From contig NZ_JTDK01000006.1 of the NCBI RefSeq assembly GCF_000802305.1, positions 1 through 64,000 of the forward strand: DNA of 64,000 nucleotides, in the 5' to 3' direction. The notes under the pieces are model-generated. The model was given only the letters and a program-made list of their open reading frames with translations, ran no database searches and was not told the DNA's origin. Positions 34,169 through 41,875 of this stretch are shown here, piece after piece. Position 1 is the first letter of the stretch. The number at the start of each line of letters is the position of its first letter. The stretch is from Microbacterium mangrovi. Its GTDB lineage: Bacteria > Actinomycetota > Actinomycetes > Actinomycetales > Microbacteriaceae. The position numbers were made by a program, and so were the translations under genes.

Positions 34169-36223
34169 TCAGGACTCGAGGCCGCGGCGCTTCAGGAGCG
34201 GGGCGATGTCGGCGTCGCGCCCGCGGAAGTCCCGGTAGGCCTCGAGCGGGTCCTTCGATCCGCCGACGCCGAGCAGCCGACGCCGGAACCGCTCGCCGTT
34301 CTCGCGCGCCAGACCGCCGTTCTCGCGGAACCACTCCACCGTGTCGGCGTCGAGCACCTCGCTCCAGATGTAGGAGTAGTACCCGGCGCTGTACCCGCCG
34401 GAGAACACGTGCGCGAAGTACGTCGTCGAGTAGCGCGTCGGCACGAGCGGATTGTCGAGACCGATCTCGGCGAGGGCGGCCGCCTCGAACGCCGGCACGT
34501 CTAGGTCTGCGGCGGCCTCGTCGGCGCTCAGGGAGTGCCACGCCTGGTCGAGCCACGCGGCAGCGAGGTACTCGCTGGTGAGGAATCCCTGATTGAAGGT
34601 CTCGCTCGCGCGGAGGCGCTCGACGACGTCGGCCGGAATGGGCTCGTCGGTGTCGATGTGCCGGGCGTAGCTGTCGAGGATCTCCGGCCACATGAGCCAC
34701 ATCTCGTTGACCTGGCTCGGGAATTCGACGAAGTCGCGGAACACCGAAGTCCCGGAGAAGTGCGGGTACGTCGTGCGGGCGAACAGGCCGTGCAGCGCGT
34801 GCCCGAACTCGTGGAACAGGGTGGTGACGAAGTCGAGGCTGAGGAGCGTCGGCTCACCGGCCGCGGGCTTCGGGACGTTCAGGTTGTTGGCGACGACCGG
34901 CAGCGTGCCGCGCAGCGCGGACTCGCTCACGATCGGGTTCATCCACGCCCCGCCGCGCTTGGTGTCACGCGTGTACAGGTCGAGCACGAAGAGGCCCACA
35001 GCGGAACCGTCTTCGTCGGACACTTCGAACACCCGGGCATCCGGGTGGTAGGTCGGGATGTCGTGCCGCTCCGTGAAGCTCACGCCGTAGAGCCGATGCG
35101 CCGCCGCGAACACGCCGTCCTGCAGCACCCGCTCGGCCTCGAACCACGGGCGCAGCGCCGCGGTGTCGATGTCGTACTTCTCCCGTCGCACCTGCTCGGT
35201 GACGTACGGCCAGTCGTGTGCGGCGAGCGGATACGGGTCATCGGTGGCATCCACGAGGGCCTGGAGTCCTGCTTGCTCGGCCCGCGCGTTGGCTGCGGCC
35301 GGTGCGGCCAGGCGACGCAGGAGGTCGTGGACGACCTCGGGGGAGCCCGCGGTCTCGTCGCTGGTGATGTAGGCGGCATGGCTCGGGTAGCCGAGCAGCT
35401 CGGCGCGTTCGGCGCGCAGGCGCACGATCTCGCGCACCACGTCGACGTTGTCGTTCGCGTTGCCGCGTGCGGCACGTGCGCGGGATGCCGCGAGCAGGCG
35501 CTCGCGACTGTCGCGGCGCGTCAGGCTCTCCAGGTAGGGGTGCCCGGTGAACAGGGGGAGCGTCACGAGGTACGAGTCCTCGAGCCCTCGCTCGGCCGCG
35601 GCGACGGCGGCCGCGGAGAGCTCGCCGTCGCTGAGCCCGTCGAGTTCGGCGGCGTCGGTGAAGACGACGGCGAGGTCGTTGGTGTCGGCGAGCAGGTTCT
35701 TCTCGAACTGCGTCGAGAGCGTCGACAGGCGCTGGTTGAGCGCGGTGAGCTTCTGCTTGGCGTCGTCGTCGAGCGCCGCGCCGGCGTGGGTGGTCTCGCG
35801 GTACCAGCGCTCGACGAGGTAGCGGTCTTCCCCGGTGAGGCCGAGATCGTCGAGGCGCGCTCGCACGGCGGCGATCCGCGCGTACAGTCCGGCGTCGAGC
35901 TTCACTGCGTCTTCGTGGGCGGCCATCAGCGGTGCGAGCTGTTCGTCGATCGCCTGGATCTCGTCGGTGGCGTGCGCGGACGAGACCGTGTAGAAGGCGT
36001 GGGCCACGCGATCCAGCAGCGCCCCCGAGCGCTCGAGCGCGACGAACGTGTTCTCGAAGGTCGCAGGCGCCGGGTCGGCGATGATCGCCTCGACCTCGGC
36101 GCGGTGCTGCGCGAACGCCTCGGTGAAGGCGGGCAGGTAGTGCTCGGGCAGGATGCGGTCGTAGGGCGGCACCTGGTACGGCAGGGTGGGCGACTCGAGG
36201 AGAGGGTTGGGGGCGTCCGTCAT
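34169..36223 (-). CDS. dcp: M3 family metallopeptidase (Dcp/oligopeptidase A type)
   Basis: A 684-residue zinc peptidase. The zinc motif HEFGH lies at 471-475 and the third ligand is in FVEFPSQVNE about 25 residues later. The N-terminal half is helical as in peptidyl-dipeptidase Dcp and oligopeptidase A; length is right for the group. It has no signal peptide and degrades short peptides in the cytoplasm. Which end-specificity it has cannot be told. A minus-strand -10 TAGGGT (36230-36235) lies 6 bases before the ATG, so it is probably leaderless. Divergent from the ArsR-type gene. Confidence 0.92.
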   Translation of the reverse strand: MTDAPNPLLESPTLPYQVPPYDRILPEHYLPAFTEAFAQHRAEVEAIIADPAPATFENTFVALERSGALLDRVAHAFYTVSSAHATDEIQAIDEQLAPLMAAHEDAVKLDAGLYARIAAVRARLDDLGLTGEDRYLVERWYRETTHAGAALDDDAKQKLTALNQRLSTLSTQFEKNLLADTNDLAVVFTDAAELDGLSDGELSAAAVAAAERGLEDSYLVTLPLFTGHPYLESLTRRDSRERLLAASRARAARGNANDNVDVVREIVRLRAERAELLGYPSHAAYITSDETAGSPEVVHDLLRRLAAPAAANARAEQAGLQALVDATDDPYPLAAHDWPYVTEQVRREKYDIDTAALRPWFEAERVLQDGVFAAAHRLYGVSFTERHDIPTYHPDARVFEVSDEDGSAVGLFVLDLYTRDTKRGGAWMNPIVSESALRGTLPVVANNLNVPKPAAGEPTLLSLDFVTTLFHEFGHALHGLFARTTYPHFSGTSVFRDFVEFPSQVNEMWLMWPEILDSYARHIDTDEPIPADVVERLRASETFNQGFLTSEYLAAAWLDQAWHSLSADEAAADLDVPAFEAAALAEIGLDNPLVPTRYSTTYFAHVFSGGYSAGYYSYIWSEVLDADTVEWFRENGGLARENGERFRRRLLGVGGSKDPLEAYRDFRGRDADIAPLLKRRGLES

Positions 36224-36229
36224 CCCTCC

Positions 36230-36235
36230 ACCCTA
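36230..36235 (-). promoter_or_regulatory. -10 element of the M3 peptidase gene (TAGGGT)
   Basis: Six bases (GGAGGG) separate TAGGGT from the ATG. It lies about 30 bp from the ArsR operator, so the divergent regulator may affect this gene too. Confidence 0.5.
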
Positions 36236-36266
36236 TTGGCCGCCGCGAGAACATGCAGAGAAGTTG

Positions 36267-36314
36267 TTGCAAAGAAATACTTGCAAACGATGGTGTGCAA
36301 AGGTATCTTTGTAA
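36267..36314. promoter_or_regulatory. operator array and promoter of the ArsR-type gene
   Basis: TTGCAAAG (36267), TTGCAAAC (36281) and GTGCAAAG (36295) are direct repeats with exact 14-bp spacing, followed by an inverted copy CTTTGTAA (36307-36314). The second repeat serves as -35 (TTGCAA) with a 17-bp spacer to -10 TATCTT (36304-36309), which is 7 bases before the ATG. The AT-rich repeats stand out in GC-rich surroundings and strongly suggest self-regulation. Confidence 0.75.
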
Positions 36315-36316
36315 CC

Positions 36317-36919
36317 ATGAGCGATGAAAGCCCCACCGAGCCGACCGAGCGCGTCGAGCGCGTCCTGGATGCCGGCGCGCTTCGCGCCCTCGCTCACCCG
36401 CTGCGCGTCCAGATCTACGACATCCTGTCGCAGTACGGTGCGCAGACCGCGTCCACCCTCGCGAGCATGACGGGGGAGTCGTCGGGAGCCACGAGCTACC
36501 ACCTGCGGGCATTGGCCAAGCATGACCTCATCCGCGAGGTCGACGGCCGCGGCACGGCGCGTGAGCGATGGTGGGAGCGCCCCCGCGGCGCGGTCTCCTT
36601 CGCCAATCCCGAGGCCATCAAGACGCCGTCCGGGCGCGCGGCGAGCCAGGTCGTCATGACCGAGTTCCTCAAGCGCCGCAACGAACAGCTGCTCGAGTTC
36701 ATCAACCGCGCCATGGATGACTCCGACCCCTGGGGGGAGAGCGCGATCATCTCCACGGCGACCGCCGAGCTGACCATCGAGCAGCTCCAAGACCTCGGCA
36801 GCCGCATCCAGGACATCGTCAACGAAACGGTCGACAAGTACCGCACCCAGGACGCACCGGGCACCCGCACGGTGACGATCCGCACCGACATCTTCCCGCT
36901 CCCCGAGCAAGGACACTGA
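36317..36919 (+). CDS. ArsR-type winged-helix transcriptional regulator
   Basis: A 200-residue regulator. The winged helix (about 15-90) has LRALAHPLRVQIYDIL, ASTLASMTGESSGATSYHLRAL (helix-turn-helix) and the wing GRGTARERWW. The C-terminal half (about 95-200) is a helical domain without metal-binding Cys clusters, so metal sensing is unlikely; related proteins repress transporters of the MFS kind. Its own promoter is covered by the triple TTGCAAA array. The next two genes follow after 1 base and by overlap, giving an operon regulator-small protein-MFS. Confidence 0.88.
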   Translation: MSDESPTEPTERVERVLDAGALRALAHPLRVQIYDILSQYGAQTASTLASMTGESSGATSYHLRALAKHDLIREVDGRGTARERWWERPRGAVSFANPEAIKTPSGRAASQVVMTEFLKRRNEQLLEFINRAMDDSDPWGESAIISTATAELTIEQLQDLGSRIQDIVNETVDKYRTQDAPGTRTVTIRTDIFPLPEQGH

Positions 36920-36920
36920 A

Positions 36921-37136
36921 ATGACCGCCATCACCGCCACCCGCTCGACCCGCGTCCCCACCACCACCCTGTGGGAGCGCACGCTGATCGCCACGTCGCA
37001 GCGCCTCGAGCGCGCCGCCGTGCACCACATGCGCCACCGTGCCGCCGCAGCCGAGCACGAGGCGGTCGCCCACGCGGTCGCCGAGCGTCAGCGTGACGCC
37101 CAGGCGGCCGGCGCGCTGCGGATGTTCGACCGGTGA
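36921..37136 (+). CDS. small helical protein, 71 aa, in the ArsR-MFS operon
   Basis: A 71-residue, basic, highly helical protein rich in Arg, His and Ala ([19 protein letters not shown]). It has no membrane segment; a long amphipathic helix covers about 18-65 and several His residues could bind a metal. It starts 2 bases after the regulator stop, with AAGGA upstream, and its end overlaps the MFS start by 4 bases. It is unrecognised; the location suggests an accessory to the regulator or transporter. Confidence 0.65.
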   Translation: MTAITATRSTRVPTTTLWERTLIATSQRLERAAVHHMRHRAAAAEHEAVAHAVAERQRDAQAAGALRMFDR

Positions 37137-38395
37137 CCACCACGGCACCTGCGGCCGAGCGCTCCACGCTCGGCCGCGGATTCCGCACGCTGTGGTCGGC
37201 GACCGCATTCAGCGGACTCGCCGACGGAATCGGCCGCACCGCGGTTCCGCTCATCGCCACGACGCTGACCAAGGACCCGCTGCAGATCTCGCTCGTGACG
37301 GCCCTCGCGTTCGTCCCGTGGCTGGTCTTCGGCCTGCCGGCCGGGATGATCGTCGACCGGTACGACCGCCGCATCGTGATGGCGGTCGCGAACGGCGTCC
37401 GATGCGCGGTCGCGCTGTGGCTGGCCGTCCTCGTCGTGACGGGCGGCCTCAGCATGGTGACGCTGCTCATCGGCGTGCTGCTGTTCGGCCTCGGCGAGAC
37501 GCTCTACGACAACGCGACGAACGCCGCGCTCACCGGCGTCGTGGAGCGTGCGCAGCTCGACCGCGCGAACGGGTGGATCCAGACGGCCCAGATCACGATC
37601 GACAACTTCATCGCCGTGCCGATCGGCGGTGTGCTCTTCGGCGTCGCGCTCGCCCTGCCCCTGTGGGTGGGCTCGGCGGCGTATCTGATCCCGATCGTGC
37701 TCGTGCTGCTCCTTCCGCTCTCGGCGGCGCGCCCGTTGCGCGAGCCGGGGGATGCCCCGCTCGAGACCGGGGTGTCCGCACGCGAAGCGGTGGGGTACGT
37801 CTGGCGTCACCGGTACCTGCGGTCGATGATCGGGTTCACCGCGATCACCGGGAGCGCGTTCGCGTTCGCGCAGGCGGCGAACTTCCTCTTCTTCCTCGAC
37901 ACCCTCCACGTGAAGCCGGCAGCGATCGGATTCCTCACCGCGGTGATCGGGGCGGGAGCCCTCGTGGGGTCGCTCATCGCCTCGACGCTCGTCCGGTGGT
38001 TCGGGCGCGGCCCGGTGATGCTCGCCGCGAACCTGGTCGCCGGCCTCGGACTCCTGGTGACCGGTCTTGCGCCGAATCTCATCACGGCCCTCATCGCCTA
38101 CGCCACGGCGGCGCTGGCGGTTTCGACGTGGAACGTCCCGTGGGGAGCTCTGCGCCAGCAGATCGTCCCGCAGCGGCTGTTCGGTCGCGTGCTCGGGATC
38201 TCGCGCACGCTGACGTGGGGGCTGTTCCCGGTTGCCACGGTGCTGGGCGGGCTCGTCGCCCGGGTCAGCCTGCCGCTGCCGTTCGTCATCGGCGGTGCCG
38301 TCGCGATGGTGGCCGCGCTGGCGGGATGCCGCCTGCTGGTGGTGGGAACCCGCCGCGCCGGCGCGGAGGCACTCACGCAGCCAGCGACGACATGA
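37133..38395 (+). CDS. MFS transporter (multidrug-exporter-like)
   Basis: A 420-residue protein with 12 predicted membrane helices of the MFS_3/Bmr-like type. The loop after helix 2 has the motif DRYDRR (relative of G-x3-D-R-x-G-R), typical of exporters of the enterobactin/multidrug group. GTG start overlaps the 71-residue gene (GTGA). Co-regulated with the ArsR-type gene, it is probably an efflux pump. Its 3' end overlaps the end of the convergent LysR gene by 23 bp. Confidence 0.85.
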   Translation: MTTTAPAAERSTLGRGFRTLWSATAFSGLADGIGRTAVPLIATTLTKDPLQISLVTALAFVPWLVFGLPAGMIVDRYDRRIVMAVANGVRCAVALWLAVLVVTGGLSMVTLLIGVLLFGLGETLYDNATNAALTGVVERAQLDRANGWIQTAQITIDNFIAVPIGGVLFGVALALPLWVGSAAYLIPIVLVLLLPLSAARPLREPGDAPLETGVSAREAVGYVWRHRYLRSMIGFTAITGSAFAFAQAANFLFFLDTLHVKPAAIGFLTAVIGAGALVGSLIASTLVRWFGRGPVMLAANLVAGLGLLVTGLAPNLITALIAYATAALAVSTWNVPWGALRQQIVPQRLFGRVLGISRTLTWGLFPVATVLGGLVARVSLPLPFVIGGAVAMVAALAGCRLLVVGTRRAGAEALTQPATT

Positions 38396-39281
38396 CGCGC
38401 TGCAGCGACTCGGCGACGAGGCGCACGGAGCGCCGCCGGAGGTTCTCCGGACGCGTGAGCAGGTCGATCATCCGGTTGGTGCCGACACCCTCGAGGGGGC
38501 GCCGGACGACTCCAGTGGCGTCGGCGATGACCGAGGTGTAGCGGGGGAGCATCCCGACCACGCCGCCGGCGGCGATCACGGCCGCGGCGACGCCGTAGTC
38601 GTTGATGCGGTGCACGATGTCGACCGGGCGATCGGTCACCGCGGAGATCGTGCGCACCACGTCGTCGGGGGAGAACCCGGAGCGGCTGGTCACCCAGCGC
38701 TCTCCGACCACGTCGGCGGGGGTGAGCGTCTCGCGCCGGGCGAGCGGATGCGAGGCGGCCAGGGCGACATCCAGGGGCTCGGCCGCGAGCGGAACGCAGC
38801 GGATGCCGCTCCGGGGCCAGGGCGGGCTGTGCTCCATCCGGTGCGCGAGCACGAGGTCGTACCGGGCGGTGAGGGCGGCGAACTCGTTCTGCGCGACATC
38901 CTCGTCGGTGAAACGCACGTCCGGCACGTCCGGGCCGGTGCCGAGATCGCGCACGAGCGGCCCGAAGAGGGCCTGCGCGGCGCTCAGGAAGCCACTCACG
39001 GTCACCACCCCCGACGGCGCCGCCTCGAATCGGTCGACCGCGCGCCGCGCGGCGGCCATGGCATCGAGCGCGATGGCGCCCTCGGCCGCGAGCGCCTCGC
39101 CCGCCGGCGTGAGGACGAGCGTGCGCCCCTGCTTGCGCGTGAGGGGCGGCACGATGCCGCGCTGCAGCGCGTTCAGCTGCTGCGACACGGCGGACGGCGA
39201 GACGTGCAGGACCTCGGCGACCGCGGTGACGCTGCCGAGCGCGCCGAGCTCGCGGAGGATCTGCAGCTGCTGGAGGTTCAC
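38373..39281 (-). CDS. LysR-type transcriptional regulator
   Basis: A 302-residue LysR regulator. The N-terminal winged helix (1-60) has [17 protein letters not shown] and the C-terminal part is the periplasmic-binding-like effector domain. The GTG at 39281 is used since the family begins MNLQQLQIL. It lies divergent from tdh and may control threonine degradation or sense a related amino acid. The start is 88 bp from the tdh ATG, and an 8-bp inverted repeat flanks the shared promoter region. The 3' end overlaps the MFS gene. Confidence 0.88.
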   Translation of the reverse strand: MNLQQLQILRELGALGSVTAVAEVLHVSPSAVSQQLNALQRGIVPPLTRKQGRTLVLTPAGEALAAEGAIALDAMAAARRAVDRFEAAPSGVVTVSGFLSAAQALFGPLVRDLGTGPDVPDVRFTDEDVAQNEFAALTARYDLVLAHRMEHSPPWPRSGIRCVPLAAEPLDVALAASHPLARRETLTPADVVGERWVTSRSGFSPDDVVRTISAVTDRPVDIVHRINDYGVAAAVIAAGGVVGMLPRYTSVIADATGVVRRPLEGVGTNRMIDLLTRPENLRRRSVRLVAESLQRVMSSLAA

Positions 39282-39293
39282 GCTCCCATCAAA

Positions 39294-39346
39294 CCATGAA
39301 GGCGTACTTAAACTATCGTCCAGCAGGTGGGCATTGCTCTTCATGG
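39294..39346. promoter_or_regulatory. lysR-tdh intergenic region with widely spaced inverted repeat
   Basis: CCATGAAG (39294-39301) and CTTCATGG (39339-39346) form a perfect 8-bp inverted repeat 37 bp apart around a plus -10 TAAACT (39309-39314). Two LysR dimers across a divergent promoter could use such half-sites; the spacing is unusual for a single operator. Confidence 0.35.
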
Positions 39347-39368
39347 TCGCGGGGCATGGGATGGAGTC

Positions 39369-40412
39369 ATGAAAGCGCTGTTCAAAGACGGACCGCATGC
39401 GGGGCTCGAACTCGTCAACCGCCCCGACCCGGTCGCCGGACCAGACGAAGTCGTCATCCGGGTGCTCCGCACCGGCATCTGCGGCACCGACCTGCACATC
39501 CGCCGGTGGGACGACTGGGCCGCGTCCGAGGTCCGCACCCCGCTGATCCCCGGACACGAGTTCTACGGTGAGGTCGTCGAGGTCGGTCCCCTGGCGCACG
39601 ACATCGCCGTCGGCGACCGCGTCTCCGGCGAGGGGCACATCGTCTGCGGGATGTGCCGCAACTGCCGTGCCGGAAGACGACAGATGTGCATCCGCACGAT
39701 CGGCCTCGGACTGCACCGCGACGGCGCCTTCGCCGAGTACCTCTCGCTCCCCGCGGCGAACGTCTGGGTGCATCACCCGGATGTCGCGCCGGAGGTCGGC
39801 GCCATCTTCGATCCCCTCGGCAACGCCGTGCACACCGCCCTCGCCTTCCCGCTGGTCGGAGAGGACGTCCTGGTCACCGGCTGCGGCCCGATCGGACTCA
39901 TGGCCATCGCCGTGGCCCGGCATGCCGGCGCGCGCTTCATCGCCGCCACCGACATCAGCGCGCCGCGGCTCGAGCTGGCGAAGCTCATGGGCGCCGACCA
40001 GACGGTGGACGTGTCGACCGGCGACGTGCACGATGCGCAGAAGGCGCTCGGCATGCGCGAGGGCTTCGACGTCGGATTCGAGATGAGCGGCGCCGCGTCG
40101 GCGATGCCCACGATGATCGAGAACATGAACCATGGCGGCCGGATCGCAATGCTCGGCCTTCCGAGCGCCCCCTTCAGCGTGGACTGGGGCAAGATCGTCA
40201 CCCACATGCTGACGATCAAGGGCATCTACGGACGCGAGATGTTCGAGACCTGGAACGCGATGGGCGCCATGCTGCAGAGCAGCGCGGCGCTGCGCGAGGC
40301 GATCGGTCGCATCATCGCCGACGTCATCCCGGCATCCGACTGGGAGGCGGGCTTCGACGCCGCAGCCGCGGCGGGCACCGGCAAGATCATCCTCGACTGG
40401 ACGCGGCTCTGA
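39369..40412 (+). CDS. tdh: L-threonine 3-dehydrogenase
   Basis: A 347-residue zinc medium-chain dehydrogenase. Catalytic zinc ligands Cys38 (GICGTD), His63 and Glu64 (GHEF), and structural-zinc Cys93, 96, 99 and 107 are all present, with the NAD motif GCGPIG near residue 172. It oxidises threonine to 2-amino-3-ketobutyrate. An internal stretch [27 protein letters not shown] matches Tdh closely in pattern. It is followed after 23 bases by kbl, the next enzyme of the pathway. Confidence 0.94.
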   Translation: MKALFKDGPHAGLELVNRPDPVAGPDEVVIRVLRTGICGTDLHIRRWDDWAASEVRTPLIPGHEFYGEVVEVGPLAHDIAVGDRVSGEGHIVCGMCRNCRAGRRQMCIRTIGLGLHRDGAFAEYLSLPAANVWVHHPDVAPEVGAIFDPLGNAVHTALAFPLVGEDVLVTGCGPIGLMAIAVARHAGARFIAATDISAPRLELAKLMGADQTVDVSTGDVHDAQKALGMREGFDVGFEMSGAASAMPTMIENMNHGGRIAMLGLPSAPFSVDWGKIVTHMLTIKGIYGREMFETWNAMGAMLQSSAALREAIGRIIADVIPASDWEAGFDAAAAAGTGKIILDWTRL

Positions 40413-40435
40413 GCCCGCGCGGAACGGAGAACGAC

Positions 40436-41614
40436 ATGTACGGAGCATTCCGCGAGCACCTGGCCGCAGAACTCGCCGGCATCGACGAGGCCGGACTCAC
40501 CAAGCACGAGCGGGGCATCCGGGGTCCGCAGGGCGCCGAGATCGTCGCCGACGGCACCGACGTGCTGAACTTCTGCGCCAACAACTACCTCGGGCTCGCC
40601 GACGACCCGCGTCTCGTCCACGCCGCCAAGGGCGCGCTGGATGCCTGGGGCTACGGACTCGCGTCGGTGCGCTTCATCTGCGGGACGCAGGAGCAGCACC
40701 TCGAGCTGGAGCGACGTGTGGCGTCGTTCCTCGGCACCGACGACGCGATCCTGTTCTCGTCGTGCTTCGACGCGAACGGAGGCGTCTTCGAGACGCTGTT
40801 CTCGGCCGATGACGCCATCATCTCCGACGAGCTCAACCACGCGTCGATCATCGACGGGATCCGGCTGTCCAAGGCCCGTCGGCTGCGGTACCGAAACCGC
40901 GACATGGCCGATCTCGAGGAGCAGCTGCAGGCGGCCTCCGACGCGCGGTTCCGGGTCGTCGTGACCGACGGCGTGTTCTCGATGGACGGCTACATCGCCC
41001 CCCTCGCCGAGATCTGCGACCTCGCCGAGCGATACGACGCGCTGGTGTTCGTCGACGACTCGCACGCCGTCGGCTTCATCGGCGACCACGGGCGCGGCAC
41101 GCCGGAGCTGTGCGGCGTCGAAGGCCGGGTCGACATCTACACCGGCACGTTCGGCAAGGCCCTCGGCGGGGCCTCCGGCGGCTACGTCTCCGGGCACCGC
41201 GACATCGTCGCCCTGCTGCGCCAGCGGGCGCGGCCCTACCTGTTCTCCAACACGCTGGCGCCCTCGATCGTGGCGGGCACTCTTGCCGCGCTCGACCTCG
41301 TCGAGGGGTCGGGCGACCTGCGCCGGCAGTTGCAGGAGAACGCGGCACTGTTCCGCCGGCGCATGGCGGAGGAGGGCTTCGACCTGCTGCCCGGTGAGCA
41401 TCCGATCGTGCCGGTGATGTTCGGGGACGCGGCCCGCACCGCCCGGATCGCGGCGGAGATGCAGCGCCACGGCGTGTACGTCACGGCGTTCAGCTTCCCC
41501 GTCGTCCCGCGGGAGCGGGCGCGGATCCGCGTCCAGCTGTCGGCCGCGCACACCCCGGAGCAGGTGGAGCGGTGCGTCACCGCCTTCGTCGCGGCGCGGG
41601 ACGCGGTCGGCTGA
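40436..41614 (+). CDS. kbl: glycine C-acetyltransferase (2-amino-3-ketobutyrate CoA ligase)
   Basis: A 392-residue alpha-oxoamine synthase with PLP lysine Lys241 (TFGKALGG), the DDSHAVG motif and the N-terminal NNYLGLADD. It cleaves 2-amino-3-ketobutyrate with CoA to glycine and acetyl-CoA, directly following Tdh. Together they convert threonine into glycine plus acetyl-CoA in the cytoplasm. GGAACGGAGAAC lies before the ATG. It is convergent with the small gene downstream of valS (27-base gap). Confidence 0.96.
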   Translation: MYGAFREHLAAELAGIDEAGLTKHERGIRGPQGAEIVADGTDVLNFCANNYLGLADDPRLVHAAKGALDAWGYGLASVRFICGTQEQHLELERRVASFLGTDDAILFSSCFDANGGVFETLFSADDAIISDELNHASIIDGIRLSKARRLRYRNRDMADLEEQLQAASDARFRVVVTDGVFSMDGYIAPLAEICDLAERYDALVFVDDSHAVGFIGDHGRGTPELCGVEGRVDIYTGTFGKALGGASGGYVSGHRDIVALLRQRARPYLFSNTLAPSIVAGTLAALDLVEGSGDLRRQLQENAALFRRRMAEEGFDLLPGEHPIVPVMFGDAARTARIAAEMQRHGVYVTAFSFPVVPRERARIRVQLSAAHTPEQVERCVTAFVAARDAVG

Positions 41615-41641
41615 CCACGAGGACCCCGCGGACGAACGCTC

Positions 41642-41875
41642 TCAGTCCTCGATGCGCACGACGGGCACGCCTGCGGCATCCGTCGTGACGATCGTGACGG
41701 TGACGCCGTCGTCGAGTTCGGCCACGGGACGGCCCTCGAGCCACGTGAGGGTCCAGCGCGGCGCCGGGGATGCCCCGGCGACGCGCGCATCGACCTCGCG
41801 GATCGCGGCGACGACCTCGGCGGACAGGCGGGCGGGAGGATCCCCGCCCGCCGTCCAGCGCGTGCCGAGCTGCAT
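41642..41875 (-). CDS. small conserved protein downstream of valS, 77 aa
   Basis: A 77-residue protein with a short N-terminal helix (RLSAEVVAAIREVDA), and two strands with WTLTWLEGRPVAELDDG and VTIVTTDAAGVPVVRIED. No signal peptide, Cys or catalytic motif. Its ATG overlaps the valS stop by one base (TGATG), so translation is coupled. I recall such a gene next to valS in other Microbacteriaceae, but know of no function; the mean size and composition suggest a real, conserved product. Confidence 0.65.
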   Translation of the reverse strand: MQLGTRWTAGGDPPARLSAEVVAAIREVDARVAGASPAPRWTLTWLEGRPVAELDDGVTVTIVTTDAAGVPVVRIED

